Assembly (NCBI GenBank): GCA_910577335.1
Contig: CAJTMJ010000014.1
Span: forward strand, 1 to 64,000
Origin: an uncultured Duncaniella sp.
GTDB lineage: Bacteria > Bacteroidota > Bacteroidia > Bacteroidales > Muribaculaceae
Reading direction: 5' to 3'
Length of the DNA: 64,000 bases
The position numbers and the translations under genes were made by a program. Below, piece by piece: positions 42,512 through 51,512 of this stretch (positions within the stretch are counted from its first letter, which is position 1; each line of letters begins with the position of its first letter). The notes beneath the pieces were generated by a model. The model saw only the letters and a program-made list of their open reading frames with translations. It had not been told where the DNA came from and ran no database searches.

Positions 42512-43897
42512 ATGTCTATACAGCAAAACCTCAATACATTACGTCATCCTGTGAGCAACCAGCCTGAAAAGAGCCCGTTTAATGCCGGTGAGACCTTGCA
42601 GGAGCAGACTTCGAAACTCAATGTGCTTCTCCTCGGCTCAGGAGGTCGCGAATGTGCCCTCGCATGGAAGATGGCACAAAGCCCTCGCATGGAAAAACTC
42701 TTTATCGCTCCCGGCAACGGAGGCACAGGAGCCTACGGAACCAATGTGGCAATTTCGCCGCTCGATTTCCCCGCCATTGAGAAATTCGCCATCGATAACG
42801 CCATCGATATGATTGTGGTAGGCAATGAGGACCCGCTTGTTGCCGGCATATATGACTACTTTGAAGGACGTGAGGGCGCACCCCTCATTGTGGGACCTTC
42901 AAAAGCCGGAGCGGCTCTCGAAGGGAGCAAGGATTTCGCAAAGCAATTCATGGTGCGCCATTCCATCCCTACAGCCCGCTACCGCAGCTTCACAGCCGAC
43001 AACCTTGAGGAAGGATATGCTTTCCTTGAGCAGCTTAAAGCTCCCTACGTGCTGAAAGCCGACGGACTTGCCGCCGGTAAGGGTGTGTTGATCATCGACT
43101 CGCTTCAGGAAGCCAAAGACTCACTCAAAGAGATGCTCGGCGGAATGTTCGGCAAATCATCTGCCACTGTGGTTATCGAGGAGTTCCTGAGCGGCATAGA
43201 ATGTTCAGTGTTCGTGCTTACCGACGGAAACGGCGGTTACAGAATACTCCCCGTGGCTAAGGACTACAAACGAATCGGCGAAGGTGACACCGGACCAAAC
43301 ACCGGCGGCATGGGCGCAGTCAGCCCCGTGGTGTTCGCCGACAAGGAATTCATGAAAAAGGTGGAGGAACGCATCATCCTCCCCACTGTCAACGGACTTG
43401 TGGAGGAAGGTATCACTTACCGCGGCTTCATATTCCTCGGACTTATAAATGTTGACGGCGAACCTATGGTGATTGAATACAATGTGCGCATGGGCGACCC
43501 CGAAACCGAAGTGGTGATGCTGCGCATCGCTTCCGACCTACTCCCGCTCCTTGAAGCCGCTGCCATGGGCAATCTTTCCACCATGCCTCTTGTGGAGGAT
43601 CCCCGTTATGCCACCACTGTGATGGTGGTTTCCGGCGGTTATCCCGGAAGCTACTCCAAGGGTAAAGTCATAACAGGCACAGAAGATGTGAAGGATGCCA
43701 TACTGTTCCACGCAGGCACCAAGCTTGGAGAAAACGGCGAACTGCTCACCTCCGGCGGACGAGTGATAGCTTGTAGCGCATACGGAGACACTATAGGCCA
43801 AGCGCTTGCCAACAGTTATGCGGCAGCCAACACAGTGGATTTTGACGGCAAATATTTCCGCCGTGACATAGGAGCCGATCTTAAGGAACTGATGTGA
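42512..43897 (+). CDS. purD: Phosphoribosylamine-glycine ligase
   Basis: Second step of purine synthesis: phosphoribosylamine + glycine + ATP to GAR. ATP-grasp enzyme of 461 aa, about 30 longer than E. coli PurD because of an N-terminal extension (residues 1-36, low conservation) before LNVLLLGSGGRECALAWKMAQSP. The usual GGREHALAW reads GGRECALAW. ATP-grasp parts are clear: APYVLKADGLAAGKGVLI, VVIEEFLSGIECSVFVL, DYKRIGEGDTGPNTGGMGAVSP, and VIEYNVRMGDPETEVVMLR (metal ligands). The GTG near 42623 could give a start without the extension. Confidence 0.95.
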   Translation: MSIQQNLNTLRHPVSNQPEKSPFNAGETLQEQTSKLNVLLLGSGGRECALAWKMAQSPRMEKLFIAPGNGGTGAYGTNVAISPLDFPAIEKFAIDNAIDMIVVGNEDPLVAGIYDYFEGREGAPLIVGPSKAGAALEGSKDFAKQFMVRHSIPTARYRSFTADNLEEGYAFLEQLKAPYVLKADGLAAGKGVLIIDSLQEAKDSLKEMLGGMFGKSSATVVIEEFLSGIECSVFVLTDGNGGYRILPVAKDYKRIGEGDTGPNTGGMGAVSPVVFADKEFMKKVEERIILPTVNGLVEEGITYRGFIFLGLINVDGEPMVIEYNVRMGDPETEVVMLRIASDLLPLLEAAAMGNLSTMPLVEDPRYATTVMVVSGGYPGSYSKGKVITGTEDVKDAILFHAGTKLGENGELLTSGGRVIACSAYGDTIGQALANSYAAANTVDFDGKYFRRDIGADLKELM

Positions 43898-43925
43898 TGC
43901 CGAGGTCATCAACAAACACACACTC

Positions 43926-44912
43926 ATGACCCGTAAAGAGTTAAATTTAACACGCATAATACGTTCCCGAGGGATGGCTATTCTTATAGTCATCGCCTCG
44001 GTGTTTATGACCGTACAGGCATGGCTGATAGGTGACATCCCGCCTATTAAAAGCGACATGTCGGTCGTGTTTCCCCCGCCTGCCAACTGGATAAGTGACT
44101 CATGGATCTCCATGTGGGTCAACATCGCCCTGATAACAGGGTTGGGAATACTTATGATAGCCATAAACCGCAGCGTGAACCTGCTGCGCACCATGTCGGT
44201 ATTTTTCGTGGCATTTTTTGTGTTCATAACCGCCTCGACACCCATTGTGGCAGGGCGATTGTCGGGTTCGGCACTGCTCGCCATATTGGTCATCATGTCA
44301 ATGTGGATATTCTTCTCCATCTACAGTGTGCGCCCCAGTTCACGGCGTGTGTTCTTGGCGTTTTTCCTGCTTGGCGCCGGTGCCCTGTTTCAATACTCGT
44401 TTCTCCTATACGTGCCGGTGTTTCTTATCGGCGTGGGACAAATGAGAATATTCAGGTTCAAGAAACTGATAGCCGCATTCTTGGGACTTATAACTCCCGG
44501 ATGGATCATCTGGGGAGCAGGATTTGCGCCCCTCCCTTCCATGCCGGCGATATATTTCACCTCCCCCGCAATGCTTCTGGACGCGCCCGGCGGATTGCCT
44601 TTTCTGGCTACTGTGGCGTTCACTTTATCCATCGGCTTGCTCGTCGGGATGGCGAATCTCATAAAAATCATAGGCTTCAATGCTCAGGCAAGAGCCTACA
44701 ACGGCTTCCTGACCTTGATTTCAATATCCACAGGTGTGTTTGCAATAGTCAATTTCACTAACCTGCCATTTTATGTCACCCTGCTCAATGCCTGCGTGGC
44801 ATTTCAGGTAGGGCACTTCTTCCGCTTCACCGCCATGAGGCGCGGCTATATATTTGTGCTTTCATTCATGGCTGTATATTTAGGACTCTATTTTTGGTCA
44901 TTGTTCTCATGA
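43926..44912 (+). CDS. Multi-pass membrane protein, unknown function
   Basis: 328 aa with about eight to ten hydrophobic helices (GMAILIVIASVFMTVQAWLIG, MWVNIALITGLGILMIAI, MSVFFVAFFVFITAST, ALLAILVIMSMWIFFSIY, RVFLAFFLLGAGALFQYSFLLYVPVFLIGV and more). The hydrophilic N-terminus reads MTRKELNLTRIIRSRG. I do not recognise a family with certainty; it resembles uncharacterised Bacteroidetes membrane proteins. Its stop overlaps the pdxB start (ATGA), and it begins 28 bp after purD, so the genes are probably translated together. Confidence 0.85.
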   Translation: MTRKELNLTRIIRSRGMAILIVIASVFMTVQAWLIGDIPPIKSDMSVVFPPPANWISDSWISMWVNIALITGLGILMIAINRSVNLLRTMSVFFVAFFVFITASTPIVAGRLSGSALLAILVIMSMWIFFSIYSVRPSSRRVFLAFFLLGAGALFQYSFLLYVPVFLIGVGQMRIFRFKKLIAAFLGLITPGWIIWGAGFAPLPSMPAIYFTSPAMLLDAPGGLPFLATVAFTLSIGLLVGMANLIKIIGFNAQARAYNGFLTLISISTGVFAIVNFTNLPFYVTLLNACVAFQVGHFFRFTAMRRGYIFVLSFMAVYLGLYFWSLFS

Positions 44913-45931
44913 AAATAGTCGTAGACAAGAATATCCCGTTTATCCAAAAGCCTCTTGAAGGGCTTGGTGAAATAGTGTATCTGAAAGGTGACGCTATAAC
45001 TCCCGAGGTGATGCGTGACGCAGACATACTCCTGACCCGCACCCGCACTCGCTGCGACAGCCGACTGCTCGACGGATCCCGTTGCTCGTTCATTGGCACC
45101 GCCACAATAGGCACCGACCATATCGATCTCGGCTATTGCAAGGAAAAAGGTATCACCGTAGCCAACGCTCCGGGATGTAACGCTCCGGGGGTGGCTCAAT
45201 ATGTCCTTTCAGCCGCGAAAACCATATTGAAACCGGGCGAGAAATTCTCTGACAAGACTATCGGTATTATCGGTGTCGGTAATGTGGGTTCGCTCGTTAA
45301 AAAATGGGCTGAATCATTGGGAATGAAGGTGCTGCTCAACGACCCGCCAAAATTCGGCGACTCGGCTATCAACACTCCGCTTGATGTGATAGCTGCCGAG
45401 TGTGACGTAATCACTGTTCACACACCTATGGTAAAAGCTGGAGAACACCCTACATATCATCTGATCGGTTCGGAATTTTTACGTAAGGTGGCCCGTAAGC
45501 CACTGCTTATAAACTCAGCCCGCGGTGGTGTCATCGACACTCAGGCTGTCAAAGCGGCATTAGTTAACGGGACTCTATCGGCTGTGGCAATCGACTGCTG
45601 GGAGGGGGAACCGGAAATAGACTGTGATCTTCTCGAAAACGCACTCATAGCCACTCCGCATATCGCCGGATACTCGTATGAGGGTAAAGTCAGGGCTACG
45701 CAGATGACACTTGGCGCACTTGCCGATCATTTGGCATCGTCAGGCATCACACTCCCCGCTCTTGACATCCGCCTAAACCCTGTGCCTGAAAGTATCACTC
45801 CCGAAATGCTTGACTATGATATCCTTGCCGACACACAAGCTTTAAAAGCTGTAAATCGCACCCCACAACTCCCCACAACCTTCGAATCACTCCGCAACAA
45901 CTATAACCTCCGCCACGAACCGGGACAATGA
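44909..45931 (+). CDS. pdxB: Erythronate-4-phosphate dehydrogenase
   Basis: Oxidises 4-phosphoerythronate in the DXP-dependent vitamin B6 pathway that also uses PdxJ. 340 aa from MKIVVDKNIPFIQKPLEGLGEIVYL (44909); the ATG overlaps the preceding stop. A start five codons upstream is possible but less natural. D-2-hydroxyacid dehydrogenase landmarks: TATIGTDHIDLGYC, ANAPGCNAPGVAQYV, the NAD-binding TIGIIGVGNVGSLVKKWAESLGMKVLLNDPP, LLINSARGGVIDT (catalytic Arg), CWEGEPEID (Glu), and ATPHIAGYSYEGK (His). The C-terminal PdxB dimerisation domain is present but short. Confidence 0.95.
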   Translation: MKIVVDKNIPFIQKPLEGLGEIVYLKGDAITPEVMRDADILLTRTRTRCDSRLLDGSRCSFIGTATIGTDHIDLGYCKEKGITVANAPGCNAPGVAQYVLSAAKTILKPGEKFSDKTIGIIGVGNVGSLVKKWAESLGMKVLLNDPPKFGDSAINTPLDVIAAECDVITVHTPMVKAGEHPTYHLIGSEFLRKVARKPLLINSARGGVIDTQAVKAALVNGTLSAVAIDCWEGEPEIDCDLLENALIATPHIAGYSYEGKVRATQMTLGALADHLASSGITLPALDIRLNPVPESITPEMLDYDILADTQALKAVNRTPQLPTTFESLRNNYNLRHEPGQ

Positions 45932-47603
45932 ATCGCACGTATTTCACCTTAACGCTGATTATATCAATATTCCTGTTGAGTGGTTGTGCCGGCAGGAACC
46001 ATGACATACGACTGGTTGAAGTGGCTGAAATTGTGTCTGAATCGCCAAAGGAAGCATTAGCCCGATTAGACAGCATTAACCCTGTAAGTCTTTCGGAGGC
46101 TGACAGGCATTATTACGATTTTCTTACAATAAAAGCAAAGGATAAAGCTTATATAACCCATACATCCGACAGCTTGATACTTAGTGTGATAGACTATTAT
46201 TCAAAGCATCGTGATGACAGATTGTATCCTGAAGCAATTTATTATGGGGGAAGAGTATATAATGATATGGGCGATTACCCTACAGCTCTCAAATATTATC
46301 AAAATGCTCTCGACCTTCTGCCGGAAGACACCAAACATCTAAGACTTCGTAGTCATGTCCTCAGCCAAACCACCTCTTTGTTGAATTCTATTAGATTGTA
46401 TCAACAAGCTATACCTTACATTAAGGAATCGCTGCGGATTGATTCAATACTCAATGATTCAACTAACATGATGCACGATACACAATTATTAGGATCTATT
46501 TACCTACACATGGGAAATAATGATGCCGCAGAATCTGAATTCAAACAAGCCCTACAATTAGCTACACAAATCTCCCCTATCGATAAAGGAACACAAGAGA
46601 TGTATATAGCAGCTGCTAAATTACGCAAAGGAGATATTGATTCTGCATTATTTTATATTCGACCCGCATTAAAAAATATTGATTCATTATTACGAAATTC
46701 AGCGTTAGCGTATGCTTGTTTAATTTATCGTGATGCAAACATTATTGACTCTGCATATATTTACTCCAATGAATTAATAAATAACGATTCGGAGTATAAT
46801 AAGGCTATAGGTTATCAAACATTGTTATCGTCAAAGATAACCCCAAAAGTACCAACTGATTCCCTGCGAAATTACATATTATAATATAGAGACGTATTAA
46901 ATCATTCTTTCGATCAAAATGAAGTCAATGAAGCTTTACTACAAAATTCATTATATAACTACCAACTACATGAACGTGAAAGGCTTAAAGCGGAAAAAGT
47001 AAAAAATGATTTGCAAAAAATGATAGCAAGTATTATAATAATCGTTCTGATACTTTGTCTGGTAACTCTATATCTAAAGATTAGAATCACAAAATATCAA
47101 CTTAAATTACATGAAGCAATGACGACTTGAATCGATTACAGCAATCCATTGACAAATGTAATTTCGTGGAAAATGAGACTCCCACTGATTTAGCAGAACA
47201 ACTACGAGAAAAACTACTCTCATTGCAAAAAAGCAGCAACTTATCACGTGATGTTTCAAGTATAATATTAGAATCCGAAGCATACGCTAAATTGCAGAAT
47301 TTTATTGCTAATTACAAATATATTCATGAGTCCAACAAAATTTGGAATGAATTAGAAACAGCTATTATCAAAAGCTCCCCTAAGTTTAAGACTCATTTAC
47401 AATTACTCACCGGTGGAAATCTTAAAGCTCAAGATCTTCATTTAGCCCTATTAATAAAATGTGGTGTAACCCCAACGCAAATGACTGTATTGGTTGGAAA
47501 AGCCAAAGGCACCATCTCATACCGACGAGAAGCACTATGTGTTAGAATTTTTGGAAGAAATTTAGGCGCTAAAGTGATTGACGACATAATACGCTCATTA
47601 TAA
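45928..47603 (+). pseudogene. Broken TPR sensor/HTH regulator
   Basis: The pieces of one protein lie in order. The first, 318 codons from the ATG at 45928, is a lipoprotein-type signal (IISIFLLSGC) followed by TPR repeats (EAIYYGGRVYNDMGDYPTALKYYQNAL, LLGSIYLHMGNNDAAESEFKQAL), ending at TAA 46882-46884. The same frame continues after that stop with YRDVLNHSFDQNEVNEALL, NYQLHERERLKAEK and a transmembrane helix (ASIIIIVLILCLVTLYL) until TGA 47128-47130. The rest is one frame over from 47127: LNRLQQSIDKCN.. and a C-terminal helix-turn-helix (LLIKCGVTPTQMTVLVGKAKGTISYRREAL), ending at 47603. So one nonsense codon and one single-base frameshift near 47122-47127 separate the parts of a common Bacteroidetes regulator type. 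AT-rich compared with neighbours. Confidence 0.82.
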
Positions 47604-47617
47604 TAATATTACTTTCA

Positions 47618-47678
47618 TTAATACAGTGCGGAATTTGTGCGGAAATATGATTTCCGCACAAATTCCGCACTGTATTAA
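47618..47678. terminator. 29-bp perfect palindrome downstream of the broken regulator
   Basis: Positions 47618-47646 are exactly complementary to 47650-47678, leaving a 3-nt centre (ATG). Each arm contains GTGCGGAA twice. It lies 15 bp after the regulator's final stop, so it can act as a terminator, but it is far longer than usual and lacks a clean T run. Confidence 0.75.
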
Positions 47679-47747
47679 ATCCTAAATTCAATCTATCAGT
47701 CTAATTTTGCGACAAAAAATTACAATTGTTAAATATTTAATATAATC

Positions 47748-48116
47748 ATGAGAAAAATATTTTTAGTCGGCTTACTAAGTGTATTATTATCATTAGTTGC
47801 ATGTGACAATGATAATTTGGGCTTCCCATCTTCCGTGAATTTCCCCAGAAGTGGAGGTTCTAAGATAATAAGTGGAAAGGATATGCCTTATATTGCCACT
47901 TTAGAGATTCTTGACTATGACGGAGATGGAAATTGTGCATACGCCGACAGCGACTCAATGATAGTAACCTATAAATGGCTTACTGCAAAAATGAGGACAT
48001 ACGACAATAAAGTGGAATTAATAGCAGAACCTTCTAATTCGTCTGAAAAACGCACTCTTTATGTATATGTATATGATGGCAAAGATATTTCGGAAACTAA
48101 AGTCACTCAAAAATAA
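47748..48116 (+). CDS. Small lipoprotein, hypothetical
   Basis: 122 aa with a lipoprotein signal MRKIFLVGLLSVLLSLVAC (Cys19) followed by acidic/Asn residues (DNDNLG), a surface-export-like pattern. The mature part looks beta-rich (FPRSGGSKIISGKDMPYIATLEILDYDG, KRTLYVYVYDGKDIS), like a single immunoglobulin-like domain. No family recognised. AT-rich and lying between two large palindromes beside the broken regulator, so it may be part of the same accessory segment. Confidence 0.7.
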   Translation: MRKIFLVGLLSVLLSLVACDNDNLGFPSSVNFPRSGGSKIISGKDMPYIATLEILDYDGDGNCAYADSDSMIVTYKWLTAKMRTYDNKVELIAEPSNSSEKRTLYVYVYDGKDISETKVTQK

Positions 48117-48148
48117 GAATTAACTTAAACCTAATCATAATATGTGGA

Positions 48149-48196
48149 GGCTTGTCGCAAAATGTATTGGCTAAAAAATTAATTTTGCGACAAGCC
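48149..48196. terminator. 15-bp stem hairpin after the small lipoprotein
   Basis: GGCTTGTCGCAAAAT (48149-48163) pairs perfectly with ATTTTGCGACAAGCC (48182-48196) with an 18-nt loop. No strong T run follows, so the terminator call is moderate. Confidence 0.55.
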
Positions 48197-48273
48197 CCCA
48201 TCAGCAATCCCCTAAACAGTCAACCTGCCCACATATTTCACCATTATTTTATTATTTTTCTGAAAATAACACC

Positions 48274-48281
48274 TATCTTTG
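48274..48281 (+). promoter_or_regulatory. Candidate -7 box before the four-helix membrane protein
   Basis: TATCTTTG fits TAnnTTTG and is 26 bp before the ATG at 48308. It supports this start over the longer upstream frame. Confidence 0.5.
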
Positions 48282-48307
48282 CATTGACAATTAATTTGAA
48301 TTTAGAT

Positions 48308-48721
48308 ATGGAAAAGAAGGCGCCTTATAAGTTTGTGTACTTGGGACATTATGCTATTAACATGCTTGTAATAATCGCATTGCTTATAATTTATTGGAGC
48401 GGAGCAGATATGCCTGAAACTCAGGATTTCCTTCAGATGATAGCATGGTGCACAGGATTGTTGATGGTGCTCTATCTTTTCGGGCGCACATTTGTGGTCA
48501 ATGACGCATACAAAGGGAAACGTTGCCTTGACAGGAGAACCACCATACTGCTAACTCTATTGTTAGGTATAGTCAATGTCTTGTTAGTATACTATTACTT
48601 AGGGCATGAGCTTTTCATCAAACCAGTGACTTTCTGGGTAGTTGTTTGGCTCGGAACTTTTATCTATGTTACCTGCAGGGGTAAATTAATTAAGAGTAGG
48701 GAAAATACTACCGCCGCATAG
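48308..48721 (+). CDS. Four-helix membrane protein, hypothetical
   Basis: 137 aa from MEKKAPYKFVYLGHYAINMLVIIALL. The same frame is open further upstream but there crosses the previous hairpin and promoter, so the shorter start is preferred. Four hydrophobic segments: ~14-32, ~46-62, ~82-101 and ~110-126 (PVTFWVVVWLGTFIYVTC). Function unknown. Independent of gldE, which has its own upstream region. Confidence 0.75.
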   Translation: MEKKAPYKFVYLGHYAINMLVIIALLIIYWSGADMPETQDFLQMIAWCTGLLMVLYLFGRTFVVNDAYKGKRCLDRRTTILLTLLLGIVNVLLVYYYLGHELFIKPVTFWVVVWLGTFIYVTCRGKLIKSRENTTAA

Positions 48722-48858
48722 CGGCTTGGCATCTTAGATGCAACGGGTGATACTAAGAAATTTCGCTATATTGCTTGAAATCGGAGAATTTTTGTTAAAT
48801 TTGCACTGTTATTGCGGCATATATCTAAGCCGCCATGTATAATTTATAATTATTTGAT

Positions 48859-50235
48859 TTGGACACAGACCCTTTACCAGCCACAGAGGCAGTGGCGGAC
48901 CTCTTATTAAATTTTGCCAACTATCCCATTCTTGACGTTATGCCGATGGGAGGTGCTCAGATTGCAGCCTTAGTATTGGCTGTTTTAGCCTTAGCAATCT
49001 CCGGATTCGTGTCCGGAAGTGAAATTGCCTATTTTTCCCTTACTCCTACTCAATGCGAGGAGCTTGAAGAGACCTCGAAAGGGGAACGTATACTTGCTAT
49101 GCTTGAGAAGCCCGAACGGCTTCTTGCCACTATTCTAATTGCCAATAATTTAGTAAACGTAACCATTGTTGTGCTCTGTAATTTTGCTCTGGGACCCATA
49201 TTTTCCGGTATGAGTGCCTTGTGGAGTTTCATATTACAGACAGTGCTGCTCACATTCCTGATACTTCTTTTTGGCGAAATACTCCCCAAACTATATGCCA
49301 ACTCCAACAATCTCGGATGGGCAAAAATGGCTGAGGGACCTCTCAATTTGTGCGTTAAGATGTTCTACCCCTTATCGTCAATATTGGTCAAGAGTAGCGG
49401 AATAGTCAACAAAGTGGTGACAAAGAAAGAGTCAACAGTCACCGCCGACGACCTTTCACAGGCATTGGAGATAGCCGATGTCGGCAACAACGACAACAAG
49501 GATATGCTTGAAGGTATACTCAAGTTCGGCGACACGACAGCATCGGAAGTCATGACTCCGCGTGTGGATGTGACCGGTTTGGATGTCGAATCATCGTTCG
49601 AGGAAGTGATGAAAGTTGTGATCGACAGCGGATTTGCCCGTCTGCCGGTATTCAAAGATTCGATGGATAATATTCAAGGTGTGCTGTATTCCCGTGACCT
49701 TCTTCCCTACGTGGGTGACAATACCGATGAAAATTTCTCATGGCAGTCGCTAATGCGTGAGCCGTATTATGTGCCTGAATCACGCATGATCGACGACCTT
49801 CTTGAGGACTTCCGTTCACGCCGGGTACACCTCGCCATAGTGGTTGACGAGTTTGGCGGGACACAGGGTATCGTCACATTAGAGGATGTGCTTGAAGAGA
49901 TAGTAGGCGACATCGACGATGAATATGACGTCGAGGAAAAGACCTACCGCAAACTTCCGGACGACACCTACATATTTGAAGGCAAGACACTGCTCAACGA
50001 CTTCTTCCGTGTCACCGACACCGATGAAGAGGAATTTGCCGAAGTGACCGAGGATTGTGAAACCCTTGCCGGAATGCTTCTTGCCATAAAGGGTGATTTC
50101 CCCAAGGAAAAAGAATCGATAGTCTACGGACGATGCCGCTTCCTCGTGCTCTCCATCCAGCAGCACCGCATAGTGAATGTGCGTGTGAAAGTCATGCCCG
50201 AGGTGCAGCCCGACCAGATGAAGCAACAATCATAA
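48859..50235 (+). CDS. gldE: GldE-type gliding motility-associated membrane protein
   Basis: 458-aa CNNM/HlyC-CorC family protein. An N-terminal DUF21 membrane domain (~35-200) has SGFVSGSEIAYFSLTPTQCEELEE and LLFGEILPKLYANSN. A CBS pair (~215-340) contains ASEVMTPRVDVTGL and DNIQGVLYSRDLL. The C-terminal CorC/HlyC transport-associated domain follows (~350-440, VHLAIVVDEFGGTQGIVTLEDVLEEIVGDIDDEYD). The TTG at 48859 gives the full N-terminus; an ATG at 48940 is the alternative. In Bacteroidetes this member stands next to gldD, as here (17-bp gap). Related proteins move divalent cations; GldE supports gliding and T9SS in Flavobacterium. Confidence 0.9.
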   Translation: MDTDPLPATEAVADLLLNFANYPILDVMPMGGAQIAALVLAVLALAISGFVSGSEIAYFSLTPTQCEELEETSKGERILAMLEKPERLLATILIANNLVNVTIVVLCNFALGPIFSGMSALWSFILQTVLLTFLILLFGEILPKLYANSNNLGWAKMAEGPLNLCVKMFYPLSSILVKSSGIVNKVVTKKESTVTADDLSQALEIADVGNNDNKDMLEGILKFGDTTASEVMTPRVDVTGLDVESSFEEVMKVVIDSGFARLPVFKDSMDNIQGVLYSRDLLPYVGDNTDENFSWQSLMREPYYVPESRMIDDLLEDFRSRRVHLAIVVDEFGGTQGIVTLEDVLEEIVGDIDDEYDVEEKTYRKLPDDTYIFEGKTLLNDFFRVTDTDEEEFAEVTEDCETLAGMLLAIKGDFPKEKESIVYGRCRFLVLSIQQHRIVNVRVKVMPEVQPDQMKQQS

Positions 50236-50252
50236 CCACGCAAGATGGGGCT

Positions 50253-50846
50253 ATGGGAACTATCAAAACTGTTGCGCTGCCGATGGTGACGGTTGCCATA
50301 ATGGTATCGGGATGCGGCAACGGCTATTCGGACGCCACACCCAAGCCCTCAGCCTATCACCGCATAGAGACACCTGATTCCATATTCTACGCTGCGGAGG
50401 TAAAAGGTGTGGAAATGCTGCTCAACACCGAGAGTCAAATCAAAAAAGAGACACGCAACGGCGACGAGTGGCTCAACATCGGCTATCCGCAATTCCCCGG
50501 CTCGCTGATACATCTGACACTCAGCTTGACCACCCCCGAACAGTTCAGCTCCATGTTGGCTAACCGTGAAGAGCGGTTCAGGCTCGATGTGGGGAATGTC
50601 ACCACCGAAATCATAGAATTAGTGTCGGATGGCGGATGGCACTGTGCCATTTTCGTGAGCCGCAGTTGCGTGACCACACCTATACACATACTCGCCTCTA
50701 ACCCTGCAAAGACGAAACTCCTTTCGGGAATCCTACATATAAATACCCCTGAAAATCCCTCGGCTACCCCCGATTCAGTCTCTCCGATAGTCACCACCTA
50801 TACCCGTGACATGCTCACACTGCTTAAAAACATCTCTGAAAAATGA
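50253..50846 (+). CDS. gldD: GldD-type lipoprotein
   Basis: 197-aa lipoprotein from MGTIKTVALPMVTVAIMVSGC (50253, Cys21). A longer in-frame start upstream would overlap gldE and lose the signal. The GldD hallmark is the segment after the Cys: TPKPSAYHRIETPDS, equivalent to the PxPRGYxRIxxP of Flavobacterium GldD. The rest fits too: INTESQIKKETR-like loop, WLNIGYPQFPGSLIHLTLS, and the C-terminal TPDSVSPIVTTYTRDMLTLLK. Its stop overlaps the start of the next gene by 4 bp. Needed for gliding and T9SS in Flavobacterium; role in a non-gliding gut organism unknown. Confidence 0.88.
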   Translation: MGTIKTVALPMVTVAIMVSGCGNGYSDATPKPSAYHRIETPDSIFYAAEVKGVEMLLNTESQIKKETRNGDEWLNIGYPQFPGSLIHLTLSLTTPEQFSSMLANREERFRLDVGNVTTEIIELVSDGGWHCAIFVSRSCVTTPIHILASNPAKTKLLSGILHINTPENPSATPDSVSPIVTTYTRDMLTLLKNISEK

Positions 50847-51394
50847 ACCGCTACAAAATTTTCAGCACAGAAATAGTAACATGCCCCTCCCTCTCACGCA
50901 GGGAGAGCGAGAGAAAGGCTGTGGGGAAGTTGCTGTCAGAAGCTTTCGGTAACGGAGTGGAGTTAGAGCACGATGAACATGGTGCGCCATACATTAAGTA
51001 TACCTATAAACAGACGACCGAAAATTCCGACACATACATATCCATATCTCACAGCTCGGACACATGCCTGCTCGCTGTGAGCGACACCCCGATAGGGATA
51101 GATATAGAGTCAGGGCGTGAACAGTTAAAACGGGTGGCGAAGAAATTTCTTACCCCCGACGAGCAAAAAAGGCTTTCGGAAATCGCCTCCGAAAACGAAA
51201 TCATAATTTTCCTGCTCAAGACATGGACCGCAAAGGAAGCCGTTTTCAAAGCCGCCTCACTGCCGAAACTTGTAATTTCTGAAATAGAAATAAACCCGGA
51301 ATTTAACCAAGCCTCAGCCCAAGGCTATAAGTTCGACCTGACTTATCCGCTTGTATCCAAAGAGAAGACAATTGCTATCGCTACAAGGGGATAG
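50843..51394 (+). CDS. 4'-phosphopantetheinyl transferase
   Basis: 183-aa transferase that attaches 4'-phosphopantetheine from CoA to carrier proteins. Sfp/AcpS-superfamily motifs are present: ISHSSDTCLLAVS, then TPIGIDIESGRE (metal-binding Asp-x-Glu) and FLLKTWTAKEAVFKAA (WxxKEA). ATGA overlap with gldD indicates coupling. gldE-gldD-PPTase is a recurrent order in Bacteroidales as I remember it. Confidence 0.9.
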   Translation: MNRYKIFSTEIVTCPSLSRRESERKAVGKLLSEAFGNGVELEHDEHGAPYIKYTYKQTTENSDTYISISHSSDTCLLAVSDTPIGIDIESGREQLKRVAKKFLTPDEQKRLSEIASENEIIIFLLKTWTAKEAVFKAASLPKLVISEIEINPEFNQASAQGYKFDLTYPLVSKEKTIAIATRG

Positions 51395-51512
51395 ACAAGC
51401 TTCCGTTCCACAATATTTTAGCGCTGCAGCCAGCGCATGGGGCAATCCGGCAACAGATAAATGTCCCCTGATAAGAAACTTTCAGATAAAACCGGATGTT
51501 GTAATGTAAATT

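Noticed and set aside
43538..44320. 260-codon minus-strand frame across purD and the membrane protein gene
   Set aside because: Overlaps two well-supported genes on the other strand; composition is that of a reverse-frame shadow.
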